64,000 nucleotides of DNA from Dactylorhiza incarnata. Lineage: Eukaryota > Streptophyta > Magnoliopsida > Asparagales > Orchidaceae. Below, one piece after another: positions 32,882-42,780 of the stretch (its first letter is position 1; each line of letters begins with the position of its first letter). A model generated the notes under the pieces. It made no database searches, was not told the DNA's origin, and saw only the letters and a list, made by a program, of their open reading frames with translations. The position numbers and the translations under genes are program-made. Where the stretch lies: assembly GCA_033032865.1 (NCBI GenBank), contig JAWHQI010000065.1, positions 4,154,001 to 4,218,000 on the forward strand, written 5' to 3'.

Positions 32882-32899
32882 TGGCGCCGTTGCCGGGGA
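32882..32899 (+). other. Primer binding site of G1 (tRNA-Asp)
   Basis: TGGCGCCGTTGCCGGGGA is complementary to the 3' end of plant tRNA-Asp and is the standard Athila primer site. The identical site serves X and Y. Confidence 0.9.
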
Positions 32900-33022
32900 G
32901 GTGTACTAATTTAGCGTTTTCTTGCAATATTAGTAAATCCTTAGTAATTGGAGCTCAAGTACTGTTTTTTTTTATTTCATTGTTTGTCTGTTTTACTTAT
33001 TTTAATTACATTACTTTAGTTT

Positions 33023-33223
33023 ATGTCCAGATTTTGGCCTATTGAATTATTCCCGCTAAATTTAGAAATTGAGCGTGAGTGTAGGCAAAATAGAAAAGCT
33101 TTTCGCTTAGAGCATTCTAGTCATCCTACTATTAACCCAAACGGTTTAAATAACGGGAATGGGAATGGTCATGATCATGGGGGTCAGGTGGACCCTAATG
33201 GTCAAGTCGAACACAATGGTCAT
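33023..33223 (+). pseudogene. G1 gag N-terminus, cut by element Z
   Basis: A short frame (MSRFWPIELFPLNLEIERE, then RQNRKAFRLEH and a Gly/Asn-rich stretch) begins 124 bp after the primer site. It ends where Z starts at 33224. By position it is the start of an Athila-type gag. Identity rests on position and the RQNRKAFR pattern, so the call is moderate. Confidence 0.5.
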
Positions 33224-33749
33224 TGTTGAAACCGATTTCTCGGTCTCTTGTGGAGCTCGGGGCCCTCAACGAATCGAGGGGCAGCTAGCCCTTACTGGTC
33301 CCTCGGAAGAGGTGGGCAAATAACTCGGACAAAGAACAAAGACCTAGTCTTAGCGAGGAGGTCCCTCCACTAACCCGGAAGATCGTTGAGCGCTTCCCCT
33401 CCCAAGCCAAAGCTAAGACTTGGGCACCTTGGAGAGCTAGAGAGCCTGAACCAAAGCGACCTAAGGAGAGAAGAAGGCTCAAAGATTCTGAATCGGTCCT
33501 CTTCCAAGGTGCCCTTTGAAGTCTATTTATAGATTTTAGTTTTGTGGTCTGTCAATAGCCAAATCCCGCTGTTCATTCTTACTATCCGCACATCGGATTG
33601 GTCTGCTAACAGCCAAATTCCGCTGTTTGGAGAGGCTAACCACAGACCGGCGGGGGCCTCCTGGTAAAAATCCCTTCCTGGACTTTTACTGCTAGAGCCA
33701 GCCCGCTTCGCGACCTCCCTTGCGAATGGAGCTCACGAGCCTCTGAGTT

Positions 33750-34050
33750 GGCGAGCCCCAGAATTGCTATTGGCACATTACCTGGCTCGCTCGCCTACAC
33801 TACCTTGGCTGGGACCTCCCTTGCGAGTGGAGCTCGCGAGCCTCTGGGTTGGCGAGCCCCAGAATTGCTATCCGCGCTTACTCTAGGCGGGCTCGCCTGT
33901 CTTGCCTCGGCGAGCCCCAGAATTGCTATCCGTACTTACTTTAGGCGGGTTCGCCTGTCTTGCCTCGACGAGCCCCAGAATTGCTATCCACACTCACTCT
34001 AGGCGGGTTCGCCTGTCTTGCCTCGGCGAACCCCAGAATTGCTATCCGCA
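33750..34050 (+). repeat. 58-bp tandem repeat in Z
   Basis: CCCCAGAATTGCTAT recurs five times (33756, 33857, 33915, 33973, 34030). The last four have a 58-bp period, joined by GCGGGCTCGCCTGTCTTGCC-type sequence. Confidence 0.9.
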
Positions 34051-34088
34051 CTCACTCTAAGCGGGCTCGCCCGTCCTGGCTCGCCTCA

Positions 34089-34233
34089 CCGGGGTTCGCC
34101 CATCTTGGCTTGCCTCACCGGGGTTTGCCCATCTTGTCTCGCCTCTCCGGGGTTCGCCCATCTTGGCTCGCCTCACCGGGGTTCGCCCATCTTGGCTCGC
34201 CTCACCGGGGTTCGCCCATCTTGGCTCGCCTTC
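34089..34233 (+). repeat. 29-bp tandem repeat in Z
   Basis: Five head-to-tail copies (starts 34089, 34118, 34147, 34176, 34205) of a unit beginning CCGGGGTTCGCCCATCTTGG. This array sits about 160 bp upstream of Z's TATA box. Confidence 0.92.
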
Positions 34234-34394
34234 TTGGATGTGAACCATCTGACTATTCCTGGCGAACATCGGGGTTGTACACAATCCCTGCTCTTCGCGA
34301 GGTTGTCTTAAGCTCGCGAAGAAACATCCAACCGCTGGTGTTCGCCGATTCGGCTGACGTGGCGGGAATCTTTTGGTGGGTCCCATGCCCAAAA

Positions 34395-34403
34395 CTATAA
34401 ATA
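34395..34403 (+). promoter_or_regulatory. TATA box upstream of Z gene 1
   Basis: CTATAAATA, 71 bp before the ATG at 34474, directly downstream of the repeat arrays. Confidence 0.6.
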
Positions 34404-34473
34404 TTGTCCACCGTGGCTAGTGATCAAGCTTTTCCTTCCCCTTCTTCCTCGTTGAAAACAATCTTTCTCCAGA

Positions 34474-35710
34474 ATGTCTTCCAAGCCGAGCGCGCGGGAT
34501 CGACTGAAGGCTTCCAGAGAGATGGCGAAGGCCTAGGCCGCCGAGCGCAACGCCTGGATGTTCAACCCCGCCACATCCCCTTCCCCCCAGACTAAGAAAG
34601 CCAAGACAGTTTGGAGGTCGCAGGGGGAGGACGTGTCGTCACCTCCTGCATCGCCCCCGCCGCCGAATACCGGGCTCGCACAACAGGTATTCTTCGTCTA
34701 AATTTTTTTTTTATATTGACTCCCTGCTCATTCCTACTCCCCTCGCAGAATCCTCCCCCTGAGGAACGCATGGCGGGCCATACGCTAACCTCTTCTCGCC
34801 CCCCGTCCCCAGCGAGGTTGGGATCGCTAATTGCTGGGGTTGGGACCTCAACCCAACAGGCACCTCTCTCGCAACCCCGTACGTCACAAGTACCTTCCTT
34901 TATCTCCGCTTAAGTCTATGTGTGATATCCATGCATTTATGGCCTATGCAGATACCCCACCGCCGAGCCCCGAGAAGAGAGGCTCCACACTGGAGCGCTC
35001 GCCGATTCCGCCTAAGGTTAACGTGGAGACGCCGGGCTTCGGTATTGTGGGCAGGCGAAGCCCAGGCAGCTCGCTTCTTGACGGCGCCCAGGTCGCGGAG
35101 AGGGTGGTGTATCCCCCTGGTCTGGGGAAACCCCACGTCCGAGGGTTCCGCGAAAACTTCCAGGGTCGACCGGAGTCCTCTCGCAAGCAACATCACGAGT
35201 CCCCCTTCTCCCAAGGTTAGTACATTTGTGCGGGCTCACTTTCTCGCTCGTCCCCTGATCCTACTAACTCCCTTCGCAGAAATTTCAGAAGCCACGCCTG
35301 AGTCAGAGCATGGTAGGGTGGAGATGTCACCGCCTCCCTCACCGAGCCAGATGGAAGACTTCTTGGGCGACCCGGGCGACCCCGCGCGGATGAAGAGACG
35401 GGTGTCAGAGGTGCTTCAGAAGCATGGTATGATGCTGCACGAGCTGGAGGAGCGGTATGACGCGGACCGAGCTTCCTTCAACGAGAGATTTGCCGCGATG
35501 GAGGAGGCGAATGCGCGCTTACTCGCCGAGGCGGGGCCGGTGACTCGCGCAGACGCTACCTCGCCCGGCGCGCACATCTCGCGAGGTGAGGACCAAGCAC
35601 ACTTGATCCTGCGCGAGCTCAAAGTACTTCGCGAATACCACTATCCGAGAGTGCCGCCGCGCGCGGGGAAGCGAGGTCGGGGTCGCTGGAAATGGCTTCC
35701 TTACCCCTGA
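34474..35710 (+). pseudogene. Z gene 1: four-exon Pro-rich/coiled-coil protein
   Basis: Exons 34474-34686, 34749-34878, 34952-35215 and 35280-35710 join in frame through GT-AG introns of 62, 73 and 64 bp. The donors are GTATTC, GTACGT and GTTAGT, and all three acceptors end in GCAG. Exon 1 starts MSSKPSARDRLKAS and has a TAG at 34534, probably a mutated Gln codon (AKA stop AAERNAW). Proline/serine-rich segments (SSPPASPPPPN, PHTPPPSPEK, MSPPPSPSQ) lead to a predicted helix (HGMMLHELEERYDADRASF) and a basic tail (PRAGKRGRGRWKWLPYP). I recognise no named domain. Splice sites are inferred from frame continuity only. Confidence 0.6.
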
Positions 35711-36253
35711 GCCTGCCGCGGGTTTATTTCTACTGTCCCCTTGTTTTCATTTCTCCTATGATGTTTCTGTTGAACGATACCTGTGGTGTGATAATATTTG
35801 CGAGTCCATCGTGACTCGCCTCTTATCATTTTTTATCTTGCCCTTTATTTATCTGTGGTGCGCCTGTGGCTTATTCCGCTTGTTCGCCGTGTTTGATATG
35901 ATTGCCTTTGTGGAGCGCTCGCGAACTTCTGGGCGACGTTGCGCCCAAACCCCCTTCCCTCACGGGCCGGCCTAAGGCGGGGCTCAGTTACCGCGCAGTG
36001 GCGAGCCCGGGCTCGCAAGGCTGTAGTCTTATTCGAGTAGAAATCTGCTTTATTTTCACTATCCGCACTCCCGACGCTTCGATTCCCGTGCCCATCCTAT
36101 TTTCCTATAAATAGTTCGGATTCACATTTCCATCCGCCGCATTTATTTCCCCAATCCTCTTTCCTCTACGCTCCTTTCCGTTCTTGCAAGCTTGCACTCG
36201 CGTACACTATTTGCAGGTCGCTTCTTCCCGGATCGCTGCGAACAAATCCTTCA
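35711..36253 (+). promoter_or_regulatory. Z intergenic region with second promoter
   Basis: About 540 bp without coding frame. CTATAAATA lies at 36105-36113, 140 bp before the next ATG, suggesting that gene 2 has its own promoter. Upstream sequence is GC-rich with GCGAGC words similar to Z's terminal arrays. Confidence 0.55.
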
Positions 36254-37705
36254 ATGGGAGCAGATGGCGAGAGCGAGGGGCGGTCAAGATGCGCCTCAGC
36301 GTTTCAAGCTCACGAATTCTACTGCGCGAACATCGCGGCAGAGGAATACAAATATGCCATGGATCGCTATCTCCCGGAGGGTTATTCGGCTCGCTGTCCA
36401 AGCGAGAGAGCTACGCTGATCGAGACCGAGGCCGGCGAGCTCGCGATCCCCATTGCTCACTTCGCGAATGGGTTGCGACTCCCCTTATGGCCTGAGATTC
36501 GTCAGGTACTTTGCTTAGCACTCTCGCCGCTCCCTGCTCGCTATCGCAACTTTTTCATCCTCTGTTCCTTGCAGGTGCTACGGTACTATGGGGTGTTGCC
36601 GAACCAGCTGACCCCGAATGCGATCGCGGATATTGTCGCATTCGCTAGTTATCTGCGGGAGGAGAGGATCGAGTTCAGCCTCCTTGTCTTCCGCAAAGTG
36701 TTCTCTTTCCGCGCCTTCCGGGACGGGACTACTTATTTCATGAGTCAGCACGTCACCGTCTGCGAGACGGTGAACAAGAGTCACTACTGGACTCAGAAAT
36801 TCATTTTGGTGAAGGGACCTTTGGGTAACCTCCACTTCACTCCTCTTCAACGGGATGACGCCACCTACCGCCCTCCGAGCTCGCTGAGCGGCGCCGACGC
36901 CAAACTCCTCAACTACCTTTCTGGGAAAAACTTCGAGGTCGCCCATCTGAGGCGCAACGTCGCCTCGCTACTCGCGATTCCTCAAGGGGAAGGTATGGCT
37001 CGCTTTCGCCCTACCTCCCTTTTCTTTTCTTCGCTGTGTAACGCTCTTATTCTACAGGCGAGCGTGAGGTCCCCGTTAATCCTCCGCACGCGCAAGGCAC
37101 CACACTTATGGCAGAAACGCTCGCGACCGCGGTGGCAGAGGCTTGCCGCGATCTTCCTACCACTGGGTCCGGCAAGAAGCGACCTCCGTCTGCGAGTCAG
37201 CTCGGTTCGCAATCCTCTTCCAAGAAGTCAAAGGGGAAAACCCTCGTTGTTAAAGACAAGAGCGCGGTCGTTGATCTGAGCGAGACTGACGGCTCGCCCC
37301 CTTCCCCTGCGAAACAGCTGGACCCCTTGGCGAGCCAGGGCGCTGGGAGCTCTTCCGCAACCCCCCAACCCAAGGGCCACAAGAACTTCAGTCTAGGTGA
37401 GAAGGTTTCCGATTCCCTCGGCGATCCCCTGCTCGCTTGGGATCCTGATGCCAACCGGATTTCCTGCTCTACCCTTCATCCCTCCTGGGTGGAGCTTGGT
37501 AAGGCGGGGGAGGAGGCGTTCTCTATCGCCTTCGGCTTATACGGCCGCGAGGACGCCGCCGCCTATAAAGAGATGGGGCCAAGGCAACTGGTCTACGAAG
37601 AAATGCGAGCCCAATTCCGCTCGACGGAGCTCGCACACATGGCAGGGCGCCGTTACCTGCAGGCGGATAGGGATATCCGCACATACAGGGAGGAGCTTAA
37701 GAGAG
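36254..37705 (+). pseudogene. Z gene 2, exons 1 to 4a: putative gypsy-type transposon domain protein (PF04195-like)
   Basis: Exons 36254-36505, 36575-36992 and 37058-37705 are separated by GT-AG introns of 69 and 65 bp; removing the second restores the frame (GEG-EREVPV). The first 240 codons have the layout I associate with the plant putative gypsy type transposon domain (PF04195): AEEYKYAMDRYLPEG, GLRLPLWPEIRQVLRYYGVL, PNQLTPNAIADI, then SHYWTQKFILVKGPLG. After a low-complexity Lys/Ser linker comes a helical region ending TYREELKR. There Y is inserted with duplication GAGAG (37701-37705). Joined to 63058 the frame continues as AREEIKGLKE, so this was one exon. The role of these proteins is not established. 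Confidence 0.7.
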
Positions 37706-38640
37706 TGATGAATAGTAAAATATACGTATTTTCTATATAGTTTCTTATATAGTTTTAGACAAAATTTGTAATATTTCTTGTTAATTATTGGATAAATGAC
37801 TTGTTTTTACTTATATTTATACATATATATTTATATGTAAAAATGAATTATTTAAGTATTTATTAAATAAAAACTATATAATAAGTATGTAAATATTTAT
37901 GTAAGTAATTTTGTAAAAAATATTTATGTAAATGTATATTTAAAGTATCTAAAAATATGTGTAAATATTTATTAAATAAATGCTATGTCTATATATGTAA
38001 ATATAAACTATAAATAAGTTAAATATATAATAATAAAATTTGCTATATGAAAATATAATCTATAAAGAGTTATATATATATTGTGTATCTTATTTAGTGT
38101 ATATTTTATTTAACGTATATTTTATTTAGTGTATAATAATGTTGTGTAAAACTATAAAAAAATATATATGTATTATGTTAATAAAAATTATGTATTTTAA
38201 TGTATTATGTATGTAAAAATAATGTTATATATTATTAAAGTTAAGAATATTAAAGTTAATTTATAAAAGAAAAAATTCTGTAAATATATAATATGTATAT
38301 ATATGTTCTTGTGTTTACATCAAAGTCCACTTGCCTATGTGGATTTGGTGTAGGTTGTCTTCATTAGAAGCGCAAGATCGAATCCCGGCAGCCACATTTT
38401 GCTGGATTAAAGCCGCTGCCCGCGCCCGTGCCCGCCTGCCCGCGCCCGTGCCCGCCTGCCCGCGCCCATGCAAGCTGCTGCCCGCGCCCGTGCCAGCTGC
38501 CGTTGCTGCCCCCTGCCTGCGCCCCTCCAGCTCAACCCGCCAGCTGCTTCTTCAACCCGTTATCCGCAACCCGCCAGCCAACCCACCAGCTAGCCACCTT
38601 CTAGAAGCCTTCCAAACCCTCTAAATGCACCCCAAATCCT

Positions 38641-38649
38641 CTATAAATA
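38641..38649 (+). promoter_or_regulatory. TATA box of Y 5' LTR
   Basis: CTATAAATA followed by GAGGGGG; the same core is at 61333-61341 in the 3' LTR. The GC-rich 20-mer array lies about 160 to 230 bp upstream. Confidence 0.7.
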
Positions 38650-39272
38650 GAGGGGGTGGCTGATGTTCAAAGGGTTCAAAATTTTGAGAGCTATTCTTAA
38701 GGTTTTGATCCAAGCTTTGTTTTCATGTTTTAGCTTTTTTTGCTCTTTCTCTCTCTTGTTTTGTAACCTCTTTATGATGGAAATGAAATAATTTGGCTTG
38801 TTTGTAACTCTCTCTCTCTCTCTCTTTGTTTGGGTGAAAGTGTGTGTGTGTGTTCTCTTTTTGTTTTTCCTTTTTATTTAGATTTTGATCTCTTAATTAA
38901 GTTTTCCATTTTATATTTGGGGTTGTGTGTGTATGAGGCTAATTTTCATGTTTTTAGTTTTTTTTTGTAATTTCTAGATGGTTTCATAATTTGTGTGTGT
39001 GAGTGTATGAGTTAGGTTAATTTTTCTCCTTTTTGTATTTTAATTTTTCTTTTTAGTTTTTGTTAATGTTTTTGTAGTTTTTTTTAAGTATGTGTGTGTG
39101 TGTGTTAGTATAGATTTTGTTTTCTTTTAACTTAGATTTCATTTTAAGTATGTGTGTGTGTGTGTGTTAGTATAGATTTTGTTTTTTTTAACTTAGATTT
39201 CATTTCAAGCAAAAGTGTGTGTGTAGGTGGATAAATTTTGCGCCTTTTTGTAATTCAATAGCTTTCATTTCC

Positions 39273-39480
39273 GTCACGCATTTATTTCACGCCTATCCAT
39301 TTGGATAGGACTCGTCACGCATTTATTTCCCGCCTATCCATTTGGATAGGACTTGTCACGCATTTATTTCCTGCCTATCCATTTGGATAGGACTTGTCAC
39401 GCCTTTATTTCCCGCCTATCCATTTGGATAGGACTGGCTCACGCATTTATTTCCCCTCTACCTATTTGGGTAGAGATCGT
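39273..39480 (+). repeat. Five-unit hairpin array in Y leader (5' LTR copy)
   Basis: A 41-bp unit repeats with stems CCTATCC / GGATAGG and loop ATTT at 39292, 39333, 39374 and 39415. A fifth, diverged unit keeps a stem (CTCTACC / GGTAGAG, 39456-39475). The array is downstream of the TATA box, so it would be in the RNA. The 3' LTR copy is at about 61962-62166. Confidence 0.9.
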
Positions 39481-40223
39481 ATTTCTTTAATTTCTGCAAT
39501 TTACCGCTTTCATTTTAATTCCGTAGAGTGCGTGAGTTTTCAATTAGTGCGTCTTTTGTTTTTAATATAATTGCTTTTTGCTAATTCCGCTAACCGCTCA
39601 ATCGCTTAAAATCGCCGTAGTTATCATTATCGCTTTATAAAACTCTAAAAAATCTAAGCAAAACTACTTTCTAAATTAACGTTTTCGTGCTTTCTCGCTT
39701 TTTATCGCAATTATTGTTAAACGCACGCCAACCTTAATTTTTGTCATTAGTTTTTCTATAAAGCTATAAAAATCAATTCAAATCTCTTTTCGATAAAATA
39801 ATAGCGCGCTCCTAAGAAGTAGAAATAATCGATACGACCTTGGAAAAATACGACCTTGATATTTCAAAAAGAAATATCCTATACTACTATCGATAAGGTC
39901 CACTTGCCTTTATCGATTTTAGTCCGAATAATTATATAAACCCAAAAACTTTCTCTCCAAAGCAATTTCTAAAACTCTCTTTTAAACACTTAAAAAATTG
40001 TTGCAACAACTCTTTGGTTGTTGCAACTAGCTCAAGGCAAAATAAGTTTTAAAACGATCTCTTAAAAAATTGTTGCAACAACTCACAAAATTATTGCAAC
40101 AACATATTCAAAAAGCTTTCAACTTTCATTTCAACATAAGCCTTTCAAACCCTTTCTACTTAGCTTTTGGCGACGCGGCCAAAGAGTAATCCTCGATATT
40201 TCGAAAGAGGAAAAGGTCGTTAC

Positions 40224-40228
40224 TTCTA
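40224..40228. repeat. Target-site duplication of X (left copy)
   Basis: TTCTA at 40224-40228 and again at 51799-51803. Removing X plus one copy rebuilds GTTACTTCTATCTTTCG, as found intact in Y's 3' LTR near 62910. Confidence 0.97.
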
Positions 40229-40394
40229 TGATAATTAATAAAATATATGTATTTTTAGTATAATTATTAGTATAGTTTTAATTAATATTGTAAATTTTCT
40301 ATGTGAATTAATGAATAAATTGCTTCTTTATTATTTCTGGTTTCTAACTTAGTTTTATTTTTATTTTTGCATTTTTTTTACAAAATTTTCCGAG

Positions 40395-40770
40395 GTCACG
40401 CCCTCGGTCACGCCCGTGACCAAGGGCGTGTAATTTTAAAGATCAAATATCAACGGGACGGCTCAATTCAGATCAAATCCCGACAAATCGCTCAAGTCAC
40501 GCTCGTGTTCCAGCAGAGTCACGTCCGTGAGCCGCCAGCGCGTCACGTCTCGAAGCCGCGCCTATGCTGTCGACATCAGCCACCCATAGTCACGCCCGTG
40601 ACTCACATAGTCACGCCCGTGACTCACAAAGTCACGCCCGTGACATACCAAGTCACGCCCGTGTGCAGCCATGTTTGACGGCCAGACCTTCCAGAAGGCG
40701 GCGAATACAGCCGAGCAAATGTCACGCCCTAAGTCACGGCCGTGACATTCAAGTCACGCCCGTGACCTAG
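40395..40770 (+). repeat. GTCACGCCCGTGAC palindrome array, X U3
   Basis: Six complete 14-bp near-palindromes (first at 40407-40420) and further half-sites, 20-bp spaced in the central block (40589-40645). The array ends about 25 bp before the TATA box. The 3' LTR copy is at about 49620-50000. Open frames with HGRD-like repeats across it are repeat artefacts. Confidence 0.9.
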
Positions 40771-40793
40771 GGCGTGTAAAACTCAAATTTTCC

Positions 40794-40802
40794 CTATAAA
40801 TA
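40794..40802 (+). promoter_or_regulatory. TATA box of X 5' LTR
   Basis: CTATAAATA followed by GAGGGGCTCGG; repeated at 50021-50029 in the 3' LTR. It is placed as the U3/R promoter driving the X genomic RNA. Confidence 0.72.
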
Positions 40803-42578
40803 GAGGGGCTCGGCTGAAGTATTTTTTTCATCCAAATTTTGAGTAGCTCTTGTGGTATTGTGAGTTCTTTTGAGTGATTGTGAGCTTCTCTTATGCAATT
40901 CAATTTAAGTTCGTTTGTAGTTTTTTTCATCTTCCTAATCTAGTTGTAATGCTGATTTCAGAAATAAAATGATGTTTTTCTCATTTGGATCATCTTCTTT
41001 TTATTAATGTTAGCGTGTGTGCGTGTATGAGTTTAGCTTTATTGCTTTTATAATTTAGTTTTATTGCTTTTATAGTTATGTTTATTGCTTTCATAATCTA
41101 GGTTTACTGTTTTCATAGCATAGGTTTACAAGCTTTTATAAAATAGTTTTATCGTTTTCTTTTTCGCTTTATTTTATCGCTTTCATTTTAAACGCTTTCT
41201 TTTCAGTTTTTTTTAGAGTGTGTGCGTGTATGAGATTATATTTTTCTTTTTTGTAACTTAGTTTTATTTCAGTCTTCATATAACTGCTATATACCACCCC
41301 CATCTTGAATAAGAGGCTAATTAACTTTAGCATTTATTTAAGTCGGTTGGGACGGATATTATTTCTGCACCTTTATAAGTCTTTTCATTTCTATACCACC
41401 CCCTTCTTGAATAAGAGGCTAAGAACTTTTTAGCGCTTGTTTAAGGTGGTTGGGACGGATACTATTACTGTTTTTATATAAGTCTTTTTATTTCCTTTTT
41501 ATCCGCTTATATCCTCTTTAATTATTAAACATGTATTTTTCAACCGATAATGCCGTCTCCATTCCGATGAGTGGCTAATTTCCTTTAGCACACGACGTCG
41601 AAGAGCATTGGGACACAAAAAAAGTTTTTCTATAAAATTAAAACATCTCTTTCTAAAATAATTAACGCTTAAGGTTTACCCGAGAATCACGTTGAGTGGA
41701 GCCACATAATCGATGTGTGGTTTTCATTTCCATTTTCGTACCTAGTTAGCCGAGAGGCTCGTGCGTACGGATTGATCGCTCACGGGTAAAGAGAACTGTG
41801 CTCTACCCTCGAGAGAGGACGAAGTAATTCTCCCGAATTGGAAATAAAAACCCAATAGCGGGGTTCACAACATAAAGCGAGTATCAAGAAGATTCGATTG
41901 TAGAACGAGAGTTCGGTCGAATATTCATAATCTCAGGTGGGCGTACCCTCGAGAGAGGAGCGTTCATAATTATGGAACCTCCACGGCCAAGTCATTTTAA
42001 TATTTTGAAAAGTCATCACTTTTAATTCTACGAAAAAATCTATTTTCGTCTCAAGGTAATTCGACGTCGCGCGCTATCTTTCTCATCGCTTAGAACTCTA
42101 GTTAATCGCTTATTATCATCTTTCGCATTTTATCACTTAGAACTCTAGTTAAACAAACTAAAAATATTATTCCGATAAAATAATAGTTTGTTCCTCGAAG
42201 TAGCATAATCAACACGATCCGTGGAAATATACGATCCCGATATTTTCAAAAATATATATCATGTATTACTTGCGATAAGGTATACTTGCCTTTATCAAAT
42301 GATTAATTTGGACTAAGAATTCAAACACAGCTTTCCAAACTCATTTAGTGCAAAACTCTCTTTTTCTACTTTTCAATTCAATAGAATTCGGCGTTGTAGC
42401 CGAGGCGTAATTGTCAATATTCCGAAAGAAGAAAAAGACCGTTACTTCTATCCTTCAATAGGATAACGGTTAATTTCTCAAAGTAGGATTACTTGCGAGA
42501 CTCTTCGAAAACATCCGTCAATTCTAAACTCTTATTTATAAAACAAAAGAAGAAGTTCAACCTAAATCATCAAGTTTT

Positions 42579-42596
42579 TGGCGCCGTTGCCGGGGA
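42579..42596 (+). other. Primer binding site of X (tRNA-Asp)
   Basis: TGGCGCCGTTGCCGGGGA, six bases after the LTR end AATCATCA. Confidence 0.93.
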
Positions 42597-42780
42597 CTTT
42601 GTGTTATTTGAAAGTAGGAACTGCTATTAATTTTAGTCCTTACCTATATATTTTTACTAAAAAACAAAAAAAATATACAAAAAAGTAATATAAAAAAAAT
42701 ATATAAACTTATATTTAAAAAATTAATAATAATAAGAAAACAAAAAAATTCCCAAAAAAAAAAAAAAATCTTTTTAGTAT

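Larger units (their letters stand above)
33224..37705 (+). mobile_element. Element Z, left part (terminal repeat arrays and two intron-containing genes)
   Basis: Z begins near TGTTGAAACCGATTTC at 33224, interrupting G1, with GTCAT (33219-33223) as possible target duplication. It holds two tandem repeat arrays, a TATA box, a four-exon gene (34474-35710), a second TATA box and a second gene (36254 onward) that is itself interrupted by Y at 37706. The right part resumes at 63053. The end of Z is outside the window, so its class is open: an LTR-type element lacking visible pol, or a DNA transposon with subterminal repeats. Confidence 0.65.
37706..40228 (+). repeat. 5' LTR of Y, left segment
   Basis: Begins TGATGAATAG. 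It holds an AT-rich U3 start, a GC-rich 20-bp repeat (38411-38480, CCCGCGCCCGTGCCCGCCTG), TATA box CTATAAATA (38641-38649) and CT and GT microsatellites (38810-38850, 39087-39180). Further on are the five-hairpin array (39273-39480) and paired TTGTTGCAACAA palindromes (about 39998-40110). It ends at X's target duplication TTCTA (40224-40228). The segment matches 60385 onward closely throughout. Confidence 0.93.
40229..42572 (+). repeat. 5' LTR of X
   Basis: U3 carries six full GTCACGNNCGTGAC palindromes and several half copies (40395-40770). TATA box CTATAAATA is at 40794-40802. The leader has a degenerate 105-bp tandem duplication (41287-41480, ACCACCCCC...TTGAATAAGAGGCTAA) and two TCGAGAGAGGA motifs (41809, 41949). 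Its last 130 bp resemble the end of Y's LTR. Confidence 0.95.

Noticed and set aside
32882..32899. tRNA genes suggested by the tRNA-Asp and initiator-Met matches
   Set aside because: Only the 9-18 nt primer complements are present; no cloverleaf-length sequence is seen around them.
33960..34400. Overlapping long ORFs on both strands across Z's repeat arrays
   Set aside because: They arise from 58-bp and 29-bp tandem repeats and encode repetitive peptides in competing frames.
39273..39480. CRISPR-like array of 41-bp repeats with palindromes
   Set aside because: The units are contiguous with no unique spacers, lie inside a plant retrotransposon LTR and are repeated in its partner LTR.
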